Shown here in pieces: positions 35,613 to 44,844 of a DNA stretch of 64,000 nucleotides (within the stretch, counting starts at the first letter, position 1; every line of letters starts with the position of its first letter). The position numbers were made by a program, and so were the translations under genes. The notes beneath the pieces were generated by a model, which made no database searches, was not told where the DNA came from, and saw nothing but the letters and a program-made list of their open reading frames with translations. Source of the stretch: Lactobacillus sp. ESL0677 (lineage in GTDB: Bacteria > Bacillota > Bacilli > Lactobacillales > Lactobacillaceae); contig NZ_CP113946.1 of assembly GCF_029392875.1 (NCBI RefSeq), positions 124,001 to 188,000 of the forward strand, in the 5' to 3' direction.

Positions 35613-36322
35613 TGGCAATGCTAGAAGTGAAAAATTTAGTGGTTAATTATGGCGTCATTCAGGCGGTTAAGGGTGTCAGCTTTAAAATTGAGAAGGGTGA
35701 AATTGTAACCTTAATTGGTGCTAATGGTGCTGGTAAATCAACCATTGTTAAAACAATTTCTGGTCTATTAAGGCCCAAGGAGGGTGAAATTATTTACCAA
35801 GGTGCGGCGATTGAACACCAGAAGGCACCACAGATTGTGGCCGCTGGAATTTCGCAAGTTGCCGAAGGTCGACATATTTTTGCGGGAATGACAGTCATGG
35901 AAAACTTGCAAATGGGTGCTTTTTTAGCCCGTGACAGGTCGCAGACCAAGCAAAGTTACGATGAGGTGTTTGCTCGTTTCCCTATTTTAAAGAAGCGAAA
36001 AAATCAAGATGCGGCTACCCTTTCCGGTGGTGAGCAGCAGATGTTGGCAATGGGGCGAGCATTAATGGCAAGACCAAAATTGCTGCTGCTAGATGAGCCG
36101 TCAATGGGATTATCCCCACTATTTATTCAAGAAATTTTTACAATTATTAAGGAATTAAACCAAAAAGGAACGACAATTTTATTAATTGAACAAAATGCCA
36201 AACAAGCATTGGCAATTGCCAATCGCGGATATGTGCTGGCAACTGGAAATGTTCAATTATCTGGTACAGGAGCAGAATTATTGGCAAATCCTGATGTTCA
36301 ACGAGTTTACTTTGGCGGTTAA
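35612..36322 (+). CDS. livF: Branched-chain amino-acid ABC ATPase LivF
   Basis: 236 residues. Walker A GANGAGKST, the LivF-type QVAEGRHIFAGMTVMENL, LSGGEQQMLAMGRAL and Walker B LLLLDEPSMGLSP. It overlaps livG by one base. It is the last gene of the operon and is followed by a terminator. Confidence 0.93.
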   Translation: MAMLEVKNLVVNYGVIQAVKGVSFKIEKGEIVTLIGANGAGKSTIVKTISGLLRPKEGEIIYQGAAIEHQKAPQIVAAGISQVAEGRHIFAGMTVMENLQMGAFLARDRSQTKQSYDEVFARFPILKKRKNQDAATLSGGEQQMLAMGRALMARPKLLLLDEPSMGLSPLFIQEIFTIIKELNQKGTTILLIEQNAKQALAIANRGYVLATGNVQLSGTGAELLANPDVQRVYFGG

Positions 36323-36334
36323 GTTAGCAGATGA

Positions 36335-36370
36335 AAATAGGCATTCAATCTTAATGATGAATGCCTATTT
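36335..36370 (+). terminator. liv operon terminator
   Basis: A perfect 13-bp stem (36335-36347 with 36358-36370), ending in TTTAT. Confidence 0.8.
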
Positions 36371-36497
36371 ATATGTAATATAACACTATATTTTAATATA
36401 TTTGTTAATTTTAAGCGGGATTATGGTAAAATTATCAAGCTGAATAAACTTGAATTTATTAACTACAATGATAACAAATATAATAATGGAGAATTAT

Positions 36498-37448
36498 ATG
36501 GCTGATAAATATAATAAAAAGAAACTGGCACAGAGTGCGGCCATTGCCAGACTTTATTATGAAGAAGATTTAGGCCAATCCGAGATCGCACACCAGGTTG
36601 GGCTTTCAAGACCGACAGTTTCACGACTATTGAAATTAGCCCGTGAAACAGGAATTGTCGAGATTAAAATTTCTAATCCATTAATTAATAGTAACAGTTT
36701 AAGTGAACAATTATCGAAAAAATTTAATTGTAAAATTTCAGTTGTTCCTAGTAATTTTGATGGTGAATTAACAGCACTCAAGGGTGTTGGGGTATATACT
36801 GCGCAATATTTACAACAGCTAATTAAACCACACGATATTGTTTGCTTGGACTGGGGAAAGACAATTCATATGGTAACAAGTAGCTTGGAACAGCAAGCTG
36901 TTTCTGACGTGCAGGTTGTCCAACTCCAAGGCGGCATAAATATCAATAACGAGGAGACGTACGCAGATGAGAGTGTGTCTGAGTTTGCTACTGCTCTTGG
37001 TGCAACTGCTCACTTTTTACCACTGCCGCCGTTTTTTGATAATAAAACTACTAAGGAAATCGTGGAAAAAGATCGCTTTATTAATCAGGCACTGCAGCTA
37101 GGCCGCGCTGCTAATATCGCCGTTTATAGTGTTGGCACGGTGCGTAAGGACTTATTGTTGTTTCAATTAGGGTATTTTAATAAATCACAGAAAGAGAAGT
37201 TGCAAGAAAAGGCAGTGGGCGAAGTTATCTCGCACTTTATTGATTCTAATGGCGCTATAGTTAGTCGCGCGCTTGATGAACGGACTGTCGGCATAGAATT
37301 AAATGACTTGAAATCTAAGGATCACTCGATTTTAGTTGCTAGTGGAATTTTAAAAACGCCAGTTGTTTATGCCGCAATTAAGGCAGGCTATCCTAACGAG
37401 CTAATTTTAGACCAGGCAATTGGTCAGGACTTACTTACTTATCAATGA
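36498..37448 (+). CDS. SorC/DeoR-type sugar-binding transcriptional regulator
   Basis: 316 residues from ATG 36498 (GGAG just upstream; an ATG at 36486 is an alternative). The N-terminal HTH at about 18-45 (DLGQSEIAHQVGLSRPTVSRLL) is followed by a long effector domain of the SorC family, which binds phosphorylated sugars or deoxyribonucleoside-derived sugars. The typical VGGxV-like and DQAIGQDLL C-terminal elements can be seen. It is monocistronic, with convergent thiW downstream and no neighbouring sugar operon, so its target is elsewhere. No operator could be proposed. Confidence 0.85.
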   Translation: MADKYNKKKLAQSAAIARLYYEEDLGQSEIAHQVGLSRPTVSRLLKLARETGIVEIKISNPLINSNSLSEQLSKKFNCKISVVPSNFDGELTALKGVGVYTAQYLQQLIKPHDIVCLDWGKTIHMVTSSLEQQAVSDVQVVQLQGGININNEETYADESVSEFATALGATAHFLPLPPFFDNKTTKEIVEKDRFINQALQLGRAANIAVYSVGTVRKDLLLFQLGYFNKSQKEKLQEKAVGEVISHFIDSNGAIVSRALDERTVGIELNDLKSKDHSILVASGILKTPVVYAAIKAGYPNELILDQAIGQDLLTYQ

Positions 37449-37494
37449 TGACAGGTGTTAAATAGCTAAACGGCAACTTATTTTTATGGCCAAA

Positions 37495-37527
37495 AAAACG
37501 CCAGTTTTGTTAAAGAGCTGGCGTTTT
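37495..37527. terminator. Bidirectional terminator regulator / thiW
   Basis: A perfect 10-bp stem (37495-37504 with 37518-37527) between convergent genes. Confidence 0.8.
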
Positions 37528-37530
37528 AAT

Positions 37531-38043
37531 TTATCTAAAAAATAATTGCTGAATTTTTTGAAATTGCTTTACCTTGATTAATTTTAATAAAACAATGCTG
37601 GCAACAACTGAACCGATAATGGCAGCGCCGATAAAGCGCGGCGTGTAAACAAACCAGTAGAGATTGTTAGTGCTGCCGGTAAACAAGACCATCACTGGAT
37701 AAGAAAGTAGCGACCCGATAATTCCAGTGCCGATAATTTCGCCGAGGCAGGCTGCCCAGACTTTGTCGGTTATTTTGTAAAAAATCCCGGCTAATATTGC
37801 ACCGAAGATAGCACCAGTTAGTGCCAGCGGTGGAATACCCATGATTAACATTCTGATAATCCCGCACAAAGTGGCCATAATGGTTACATAAATAGGACCC
37901 AGCATTGTGGCACCAATCACGTTAATTACGCTAGACATCGGCGCCATCCCTTCCACGCGAAAGATTGGGGACAATACTACATCCAGTGCAATCATTATTG
38001 CTAAAATAGTAAGTTTTTCCGTTTGTTTCCCTTTGTTAGTCAT
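37531..38043 (-). CDS. thiW: ThiW, thiazole-type ECF S component
   Basis: 170 residues from ATG 38043 (GGGAG at 38047-38051; an in-frame TTG at 38055 lies upstream of that site). About five TM helices. The sequence KLTILAIMIALDVVLSPIFRVEGMAPMSSV is typical of ThiW, the membrane subunit for uptake of the thiazole precursor hydroxyethylthiazole via the shared ECF module. The preceding TPP riboswitch confirms the link to thiamine. No thi enzymes are adjacent. Confidence 0.9.
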   Translation of the reverse strand: MTNKGKQTEKLTILAIMIALDVVLSPIFRVEGMAPMSSVINVIGATMLGPIYVTIMATLCGIIRMLIMGIPPLALTGAIFGAILAGIFYKITDKVWAACLGEIIGTGIIGSLLSYPVMVLFTGSTNNLYWFVYTPRFIGAAIIGSVVASIVLLKLIKVKQFQKIQQLFFR

Positions 38044-38064
38044 TTTAACTCCCAACTAGCCATA

Positions 38065-38183
38065 CAAAAAATCCCATTCGCACCACAGCGAACGGGATTT
38101 AGCCTAAGTAGCCTATCCCTTGCGCTGGTATTGTCCAGATCAGGTTTATGGGTTTAATCTCAGCTTAAAAGCACCCCATAGAC
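38065..38183 (-). promoter_or_regulatory. TPP riboswitch with terminator upstream of thiW
   Basis: On the minus strand the aptamer (about 38111-38183) contains the THI-box core: GGGGTGC, GCTGAGAT, ACCTGATCTGGACAATACCAGCG and AAGGGA, in the right order. A terminator follows (38071-38081 with 38088-38098, one G-T pair) and a T run. Thiamine pyrophosphate binding is expected to stop transcription before thiW. Confidence 0.95.
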
Positions 38184-38243
38184 TTTATTAATAAATATTA
38201 ATCTTGATTATACGCTTTCAGCAATATAAAAGAAAGCGGTAAA

Positions 38244-38888
38244 TTATAACTTCATTTTATTATATGAGGTAACTTTTCTTTGCTTGTCACCCATGGTCAT
38301 GATAGTAATTGACGCGTTACGCGGGCCCTCACTAACGTCAAAATCGCCAAAACGGTCGGCGATACTGCGAATGGTAAAGCCATGTGTTACTAGTAGAATA
38401 TTTTCGGCACCATCAAGTTGGCTGATTAAGTCGAAGCCTTGATCAACGCGGTGCCAATATTCTTTAGCGTTTTCGGCATCGTGAAATGGATCGGCTTCCT
38501 TAATCCAATCGGTTGCTGTATCAATTGATTCATTCTTGAATAAGTCATAGTGGTTCTTGTAACCGTGAGGCCCACCAATCATTTGCCAAGCCATGTCACT
38601 GTCCATCCCTTCGAAGTAACCATAAAAGTGTTCGCGGAACAGTGGCGTTGCAAGATGCTGGATTTCGTCACGGTTAACATTGTGCTTGATGATAATGTCG
38701 CAAGTGTCGCTTGCTCGTTTCAAATCACTGGATAAGGCGATGTCAAACGGTACATTTTTAAGTGCTTCACCTGCCTTATCAGCACCAGCAATTCCGTCTT
38801 CAGTTAAAGGGGTATCACACCAGCCCTGCATCTTGTTGTAACGGTTAATATAAGTTTGTCCGTGACGGACGATATAAATTCGCTTCAT
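38244..38888 (-). CDS. Histidine phosphatase family protein
   Basis: 214 residues. The phosphoglycerate-mutase-like fold is shown by IVRHGQT with phospho-acceptor His 9, the second arginine region SSDLKRASDT (~56-65), and VTHGFTIR near residue 170 with the second catalytic His. It removes phosphate from an unknown small metabolite in the cytoplasm. Upstream on the minus strand an AAGGAG site precedes the start. It is followed by the thiW riboswitch region, which is a separate unit. Confidence 0.88.
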   Translation of the reverse strand: MKRIYIVRHGQTYINRYNKMQGWCDTPLTEDGIAGADKAGEALKNVPFDIALSSDLKRASDTCDIIIKHNVNRDEIQHLATPLFREHFYGYFEGMDSDMAWQMIGGPHGYKNHYDLFKNESIDTATDWIKEADPFHDAENAKEYWHRVDQGFDLISQLDGAENILLVTHGFTIRSIADRFGDFDVSEGPRNASITIMTMGDKQRKVTSYNKMKL

Positions 38889-38911
38889 TGCTTTTTACTC
38901 CTTCAATTTAA

Positions 38912-39523
38912 TTACCTATGATGATAAATTTGCTTAACTTTAGCGACGTCTTGCGGCTCAATCGGGTAAATGGAGCCAGCAGGATACATGACGGACTTGC
39001 CCTTGTTGTGGTTAAGACCAATCGCGTGGCCTAACTCATGTTCGACAGTGTTGATAATCCGCTGATAAGTATAATCATACAAAGGATTTAATAGATAATA
39101 AACATTTAATTTTATTTTTGCCTTGTAAAGCTGCTTAGTCTTGGGATTGTAGGTGATACCTGTTAGGCCGGTGGCTTTAGTGTCTGGGTCAAACGATGGC
39201 CCAATTATAATTTGTGCCTGTTTCTTTTTATTAGTTTTGGTAAAAGTGAAACTACCAGTATCGTTCCAAGCACTAATGGCATCTTGAGCAGCCTGCGTTA
39301 ATTCGGGATTATTGCCTAAGTTAATGTATACTTTAGCAGTCCTTTTTGGCCAATGACAGTTTTTGCCCGAATTTTTGGCGGTTTTTTGAGCTGGATGTTT
39401 AGCTAACACCACTTGACTTGGCGTATTAGCGGGACTAATAGCCGATACATAAAGGCTGCCTAGGGAAATAACAATCACTAATGCACAAGATAATTTACAT
39501 AAAAAATGTAAAAACTTTTCCAT
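38912..39523 (-). CDS. Secreted matrixin-like zinc metalloprotease
   Basis: 203 residues from ATG 39523, chosen for the GGGGATGG site; an upstream ATG at 39577 has none. A signal peptide covers about residues 1-29. The zinc-binding HELGHAIGLNH has His 162, Glu 163, His 166 and His 172, followed by the Met-turn SVMYP (Met ~179), the metzincin/matrixin pattern. YINLGNNPELTQAAQDAISAWND resembles the start of the M10 catalytic domain. No prodomain cysteine switch or cell-wall anchor is visible. It should act outside the cell; the substrate is unknown. Confidence 0.85.
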   Translation of the reverse strand: MEKFLHFLCKLSCALVIVISLGSLYVSAISPANTPSQVVLAKHPAQKTAKNSGKNCHWPKRTAKVYINLGNNPELTQAAQDAISAWNDTGSFTFTKTNKKKQAQIIIGPSFDPDTKATGLTGITYNPKTKQLYKAKIKLNVYYLLNPLYDYTYQRIINTVEHELGHAIGLNHNKGKSVMYPAGSIYPIEPQDVAKVKQIYHHR

Positions 39524-39674
39524 GATAAAACCATCCCCAATACAGATGATTATAGAAGTAAATTCATCATTTTTCACTACTTTTTAATAATCTTAGTAAA
39601 TGAGCCCCAAGAATTATATATTAAGTTCATTTCGTGTTAAAATAGTATGCAAGTTTTGAGGAATAGGTGACTTT

Positions 39675-41969
39675 ATGGTAAAAGCGATGGATGAAAAACA
39701 GTTTGAACAGAAGCATCTCGATGTCATCTTGAAGATGATTAAAGAGCGGCGGGCAGAATTAACTGCGGCGATTAAGTCGGCTGAAGGTGAAGCGCGTAAC
39801 TTAAACTCGCATTTCTTTGATGATGTTCGGTTAGATTATGATGGTTATTCGACCTCAATGGAAACGGCCCTTTCTATTCACCAGCAGCAGCAACTGCTTG
39901 ATGAACGTGAGAATGCTTGGCAACACTCCGCTAAGCAGCTCGGTACTGTTCAACGACTGGAAAAAAAGCCTTACTTTGCCCGAGTAGATTTTAAAGAAGG
40001 CAGTGAAAAGCCAGAGACAATTTATATTGGCTTAGGCTCATTTGCGGATAAGGACAATCACTTTTTAATTTATGATTGGCGGGCGCCGATTTCTTCCATT
40101 TATTATGATGGCAAGCTGGGGCAAGTTTCGTATCTGTCACCAGATGGTGAAATTACCGTTGATATGACAAAAAAGCGCCAGTTTATGATTGAAGATGGCC
40201 AGATTGTAAACATGTTTGATACCGATGAGTCAATCGGCGATCAGATGCTCTTAGAGGTGCTGGGAGAAAAGTCCAGCACGCAAATGAAGTCAATTGTGAC
40301 GACGATTCAGCGTGAGCAAAATAAAATTATTAGAAATACCAGTGCTGATTTGTTGTTTGTTCAAGGAGCTGCTGGGTCAGGCAAGACTTCCGCAATTTTA
40401 CAGCGGATTGCGTACTTGCTTTATCGCTATCGTGGTAATTTGACCAGTAGCGATGTAATTATGTTTAGTCCCAACCAATTATTTAATGACTATATTAAAA
40501 ATGTCCTTCCAGAAATGGGTGAACAAAATATGGTCCAAATGACTTATTGGCAGTTTGTGGCTCGGCGATTGCCGGGAATGAACGTGGAAAACCTATTTGA
40601 TCAATTTGAGGATCAAAATGCAGATACGGCAATCGGCAAGTTTAAGGATTCGACAGCTTTCTTTAAACTGGTAACGCGTTATGCCAAGCATTTGAATAAG
40701 CGCGGCGTTGTCTTTAAGGACATCTTTTTCCGGAACAAGAAGCGGCCATTTTTTGCTAAAGATAAAATAAATGAGATTTACTATTCATACAATTCTAACT
40801 ATAATTTAAGTAATCGAATTGACGCAACGCGTGAAGAACTGATTAAGACACTTAACCGCAAGATTAATACGGAAACTAAAAAGGCTTGGGTGTCCGAAAC
40901 AATTGAAAGTCTGAGTAAGGAGCAATTGAATGCTCTTTATGATCGCCCAGACCAAGAATTTGATTCCGAAGAAAAAGAAGAAAAATTCTTGGGCCGCAAG
41001 ATTGTAATTAAGGCCTTGGGTAAGGTTTACCAGCAAATTCGGCATAATAATTTCATTAATATGCGCGCGCAATACCTGAGTTTTTTGCGCGCGGTACCCA
41101 AAATGACCGACCTTAATAAGTGGCAAATTAGTGCTACTGATTGGGCGAAGCACGTTGAAGATGTGAAGGCCAGCTTTATGAAGCATTACATTCACATGAA
41201 TGATGTTTCGGCATACTTGTATTTGTATGATTTAATTACCGGTCGCCACGTTAATTATGAGATGCGTTACACCTTTATTGATGAAATTCAGGATTATACG
41301 CCGTTTCAACTGTGTTATTTGAAGTATAATTTCCCGCGGGCAAAATTCACGATGCTCGGCGATTTGAACCAGGCGATTTTTACTAAAGATGAAAGTCGCA
41401 GTCTGTTAAAGCAGATTAGTGGCTTGTTTGACCCAGAAAAGACGGCGGTGGTGCAATTAACCAAGTCATACCGGTCAACTAAACAATTAACCGACTTTAC
41501 CAAGCAGATTTTACGGCAAGGCGAAAAGATTGAATCGTTCAACCGCCAGGGACCAAAGCCGGCATTGTGGGGTCGCAAAGATGATGGTGAAGCGATTGTG
41601 ATTTTAGAGCAAGTTCTGGAAACTAATACGACTGGCAAAATGACAACAGCAGTTATCACTAAGGATTTGGCAAGTGCCAAGTTTGTCAGTCAAAAGTTGA
41701 AAGAAGATGGCGTCAAGGCAACACTGATTGCGACTGCTAACCAGCGGTTGGTTGATGGCACGCTGGTTATTCCGTCATACTTGGCTAAAGGACTGGAATT
41801 TGATGCCGTTGTCATGTGGGATGCCTCTAAGGCGAGTTACAATCAGGCAGATGAAATTCAACTGGTCTACACGATTACTTCACGCGCAATGTACAAGCTC
41901 GATTTGATTTATACAGGGGAAAAGAGTCCGCTATTAGCGGTTAACCCGCAAACATATGAAGAAAAATAG
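39675..41969 (+). CDS. helD: HelD-like RNA polymerase recycling ATPase (UvrD/Rep fold)
   Basis: 764 residues from ATG 39675 (AGGTG upstream; ATG 39687 is an alternative). A long N-terminal coiled-coil (~1-75) is followed by a split superfamily-1 ATPase: Walker A QGAAGSGKTS with Lys 237, Walker B FIDEIQDYTPFQ (~534-545), LGDLNQAIF, and the C-terminal SYRST and KGLEFDAV. In Bacillus, HelD releases RNA polymerase stuck on nucleic acids after transcription. A true DNA helicase role is less likely. The GNAT gene follows 14 bp later. Confidence 0.88.
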   Translation: MVKAMDEKQFEQKHLDVILKMIKERRAELTAAIKSAEGEARNLNSHFFDDVRLDYDGYSTSMETALSIHQQQQLLDERENAWQHSAKQLGTVQRLEKKPYFARVDFKEGSEKPETIYIGLGSFADKDNHFLIYDWRAPISSIYYDGKLGQVSYLSPDGEITVDMTKKRQFMIEDGQIVNMFDTDESIGDQMLLEVLGEKSSTQMKSIVTTIQREQNKIIRNTSADLLFVQGAAGSGKTSAILQRIAYLLYRYRGNLTSSDVIMFSPNQLFNDYIKNVLPEMGEQNMVQMTYWQFVARRLPGMNVENLFDQFEDQNADTAIGKFKDSTAFFKLVTRYAKHLNKRGVVFKDIFFRNKKRPFFAKDKINEIYYSYNSNYNLSNRIDATREELIKTLNRKINTETKKAWVSETIESLSKEQLNALYDRPDQEFDSEEKEEKFLGRKIVIKALGKVYQQIRHNNFINMRAQYLSFLRAVPKMTDLNKWQISATDWAKHVEDVKASFMKHYIHMNDVSAYLYLYDLITGRHVNYEMRYTFIDEIQDYTPFQLCYLKYNFPRAKFTMLGDLNQAIFTKDESRSLLKQISGLFDPEKTAVVQLTKSYRSTKQLTDFTKQILRQGEKIESFNRQGPKPALWGRKDDGEAIVILEQVLETNTTGKMTTAVITKDLASAKFVSQKLKEDGVKATLIATANQRLVDGTLVIPSYLAKGLEFDAVVMWDASKASYNQADEIQLVYTITSRAMYKLDLIYTGEKSPLLAVNPQTYEEK

Positions 41970-41983
41970 GAGGCAGATTGCTC

Positions 41984-42430
41984 GTGGAAAAGGAAAAATT
42001 TACTTTTAAAAGAATTGATGACATGTCGGGGCGCGAAATGTTTTGTATTGCCCGCTTACGGATTAATACTTTCGTAACAGAACAAGAGATTACGGTACCA
42101 GAATTAGACGATGAAGACTTAACGGCTGTCCAAGTCTACTTATTAAATAAGGATAAGACGATGGCATTAGCTGTCTGCCGGATTTTTCTAGAAGATGGTA
42201 AGTGGATGTTGGGCCGAGTTGCCGTTGCTAAGGCAGCACGCGGTCAAAAGCTGGGTAGTAAAATGATGACGCAAGTACATAAATACTTAAAGCAGCATGG
42301 CGTAGATCGCTTATATTGTCATGCCCAGTGGCAAGCTAAGCCATTTTATGATTATTTGGGTTATCAAGTGGTGGGCGAGCCCTTTACTGAGGCTGGCATT
42401 AAGCACGTAATGATGTCTTACGAATTATAA
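41984..42430 (+). CDS. GNAT family N-acetyltransferase
   Basis: 148 residues from GTG 41984, 10 bases after AGGAGG (41968-41973); TTG 41978 is also possible. The acetyl-CoA binding motif A RVAVAKAARGQKLGSKMM is at about 83-100, followed by FYDYLGYQVVGEPF, typical of ElaA-like GNAT proteins. The acceptor is unknown. It shares a transcript with helD and ends at a terminator. Confidence 0.88.
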   Translation: MEKEKFTFKRIDDMSGREMFCIARLRINTFVTEQEITVPELDDEDLTAVQVYLLNKDKTMALAVCRIFLEDGKWMLGRVAVAKAARGQKLGSKMMTQVHKYLKQHGVDRLYCHAQWQAKPFYDYLGYQVVGEPFTEAGIKHVMMSYEL

Positions 42431-42433
42431 TAG

Positions 42434-42465
42434 AAAAAACTCACGTGGATTGACGTGAGTTTTTA
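42434..42465. terminator. Bidirectional terminator
   Basis: A perfect 11-bp stem (42436-42446 with 42453-42463) between convergent genes, with A and T runs. Confidence 0.85.
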
Positions 42466-42470
42466 TTTGT

Positions 42471-43031
42471 TTATTTTTCTTTAATTGCGTTAGCTACCAG
42501 ATTGATTAGAACCTCGTTACCTAAGTCAGAAAAGTGTTGCCCATCAGTTTGATAATAGGAAGCAAGCTGGGGTAAGTTGCGTAAGTTAGCAATTAAATCA
42601 ATAAACGGGATGTTGTGCTGCAGTGCCAGTTTTTGTGCAATCTCGTTGTAGCAGGCTAGGCTAGTTGAAGTGTAATATTGCATGATGTTCTTGTTATCAG
42701 GGTTAGGATAAGAAGGTCCGACGAGCAAGCAGCGACCGGCACCAATTGCCGTAATCAGTTTTTGTAAATTGTGCTCGTAAAGCCTGCTTGATAGACCCCA
42801 ATCCGACGCCGCATCATTAGTGCCAAATTCCAAGACAACTAGGTCGGCATCGTCGTCAATTAGCGGCAGTCGCATTAAGCCATCGGCAGTCGTTGCTCCA
42901 CTCTGGGAAAAATTAGTTACGTGGAAGTTGCTACCAAGAGCTTTTTGTAAGCCAGTAGTAATTAAGTTAGTGTCGCGACCATTGCGGTAGCCATTGAATA
43001 AGGAATCACCGAATAAAATGATATTTTTCAT
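42471..43031 (-). CDS. SGNH/GDSL hydrolase (esterase)
   Basis: 186 residues. Block I has GDSLFNG with nucleophile Ser 10; block III has EFGTNDA with Asn; block V has DGQHFSD with Asp and His near the C-terminus. These are the four SGNH blocks. No signal peptide, so an intracellular esterase or lipase-like enzyme. It is divergent from coaA. Confidence 0.9.
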   Translation of the reverse strand: MKNIILFGDSLFNGYRNGRDTNLITTGLQKALGSNFHVTNFSQSGATTADGLMRLPLIDDDADLVVLEFGTNDAASDWGLSSRLYEHNLQKLITAIGAGRCLLVGPSYPNPDNKNIMQYYTSTSLACYNEIAQKLALQHNIPFIDLIANLRNLPQLASYYQTDGQHFSDLGNEVLINLVANAIKEK

Positions 43032-43126
43032 ATAGTTTCTCTTTTCATTTTGATTAAAGCCAAAATATTTTGGTGTTAATATTTATTTACTTTATAATAG
43101 AAGAAAACGAATTGAAGGACAATTAA

Positions 43127-44041
43127 ATGAAAAATTATTTGCAGTTTAATCGGGATCAGTGGGCGTCGTTTTCCGCGGGTAATCAGGTCAAAATTAGCCA
43201 GGATGAGCTGGCAAAAATCAAATCGTTGGGCGACGTTGTTAATTTAACAGATGTGCGTGAAATCTATGGCAGTTTAACGAAATATTTGTATTTAGTTTAT
43301 CAAGAAAAGCGGGCACTGCAGGATCGGCAGTGTGAATTTTTACACCAAAAAGTAACAGCAGCTCCATTTATTATTGGGATTTCGGGATCAGTAGCCGTTG
43401 GTAAATCAACGACGGCACGGTTATTGCAGGTGCTCTTAAGTCGAACTTATCCCGAGTTGCGGGTGCACTTGATGACGACCGACGGCTTTATTTATTCTAA
43501 TCAGGAACTAAAGCGGCGGAATATTTTTGATCGTAAGGGCTTCCCCGAAAGCTACAACATGAGTCTGTTAACTAACTTTTTGCAGGACGTTCTAGCTGGT
43601 AAAGACGATATTGTTTATCCACTCTACTCACAGGAATTAAGTGACATTGTGCCGGGCCAATATGGTCATGTTAAAAAGCCGGATATTTTGATTATTGAGG
43701 GGATTAACACGTTGCAATTGCCAACCAATGGCCAGATTGTAACCAGTGATTTTTTTGATTTTTCAATTTATATCGATGCTGCAGAAGAACTAATTGAAAA
43801 GTGGTTCATGCAGCGCTTTGTCAGGGTGCTGGAGCTAAATAAAAATAACCCTAATAACTTTTATTATGAAATGGCTAACGGCCCTCGTGAATCGGCCTTG
43901 CAATTAGCTCAAGAAACTTGGCAAATGGTAAATTTGGTCAATTTACGTGAATATATCGCCCCAACTAAGCAGCGAGCAAGCTTGATTTTGCATAAAACTA
44001 CTGGACATTTAATCGATCAAATCTACCTCAGACACTTTTAA
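43127..44041 (+). CDS. coaA: Pantothenate kinase (type I)
   Basis: 304 residues. The P-loop GSVAVGKST has Lys 93. It catalyses the first step of coenzyme A synthesis, which also feeds phosphopantetheine for AcpP. RDQWASF near the N-terminus, MTTDGF, and RQRA-like KQRASLILHK at the C-terminus fit the bacterial CoaA family. The ATG follows AAGGAC. Ends at 44041 without a clear terminator before efp. Confidence 0.94.
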   Translation: MKNYLQFNRDQWASFSAGNQVKISQDELAKIKSLGDVVNLTDVREIYGSLTKYLYLVYQEKRALQDRQCEFLHQKVTAAPFIIGISGSVAVGKSTTARLLQVLLSRTYPELRVHLMTTDGFIYSNQELKRRNIFDRKGFPESYNMSLLTNFLQDVLAGKDDIVYPLYSQELSDIVPGQYGHVKKPDILIIEGINTLQLPTNGQIVTSDFFDFSIYIDAAEELIEKWFMQRFVRVLELNKNNPNNFYYEMANGPRESALQLAQETWQMVNLVNLREYIAPTKQRASLILHKTTGHLIDQIYLRHF

Positions 44042-44161
44042 TTTGCTATACTAAGAATATGAAGATTTATTTACAATTAATTGAAAAATTCGCTTTGCCT
44101 CCAGCGTGAATGACTTTGAATTTAGGCATTAAGTATTTTAGAAATTTAAGGGAGTATAAAC

Positions 44162-44734
44162 ATGGTACAAGCAATTAATTTGAAAAAAGGTATGGTTTTT
44201 AGTCAAGATGGCAAACTGATTCGCGTATTGAAGGCTAACCACCACAAGCCCGGCAAGGGCAACACAGTTATGCAAATGGACTTGCGTAATGTCGAAAGTG
44301 GTGCAGTGGTCCATAAGACAATGCGACCAACAGAAAAGGTTGACCTAGTTGATATTACGAAGAAAAATGCCCAATATTTGTATAATGAAGGTGATATTTA
44401 TACCTTTATGGATACTGAAACTTACGAGCAATACGAAGTTTCTAGCGACCAATTGGGTGATGACAAGCTTTACTTAATTCCTAATATTGAGGTTCAGCTA
44501 GAGTTCGCCAATGGCAGTAAGCTGTTGGGTGTAGAATTGCCATCAACAGTTGTTATGAAGGTTACGCAGACTGAGCCGGGAATTAAAGGCGCAACTGTTA
44601 CTGGCTCGGGTAAACCAGCTACAATGGAAACGGGCTTGGTTGTTCAAGTGCCTGATTTTATCACCGAAGGCGAGGACTTAGTAATTAACACTGATGGTGG
44701 GATTTACAAGTCAAGAGCCGAAGGCGGCAAGTAA
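44162..44734 (+). CDS. efp: Translation elongation factor P
   Basis: 190 residues in three beta-barrel domains. KPGKG (29-33) in domain I carries Lys 32, the position that reaches the peptidyl-transferase centre and is often modified. DLGTEKVDLVDI-type and the C-terminal TDGGIYKSRA are conserved. EF-P relieves ribosome stalling at polyproline. The ATG has AAGGGAG upstream, and a terminator follows. Confidence 0.95.
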   Translation: MVQAINLKKGMVFSQDGKLIRVLKANHHKPGKGNTVMQMDLRNVESGAVVHKTMRPTEKVDLVDITKKNAQYLYNEGDIYTFMDTETYEQYEVSSDQLGDDKLYLIPNIEVQLEFANGSKLLGVELPSTVVMKVTQTEPGIKGATVTGSGKPATMETGLVVQVPDFITEGEDLVINTDGGIYKSRAEGGK

Positions 44735-44750
44735 AATAATTAAGTTATTG

Positions 44751-44780
44751 AGCTATGGTTAAGTTGACCGTAGCTTTTTA
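44751..44780 (+). terminator. efp terminator
   Basis: A 9-bp stem with one T-G pair (44751-44759 with 44767-44775) followed by T-rich sequence. Confidence 0.7.
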
Positions 44781-44800
44781 CTTTTTTGAATTAAATATAC

Positions 44801-44834
44801 AAAAAACGATAACTTTTTGAGTTATCGCTTTTTT
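44801..44834. terminator. Terminator of the Ada-like secreted protein gene
   Basis: CGATAACT/AGTTATCG stem (44807-44814 with 44820-44827) with A and T runs; it ends the minus-strand gene at 44845. Confidence 0.75.
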
Positions 44835-44844
44835 CGTTATAAAT

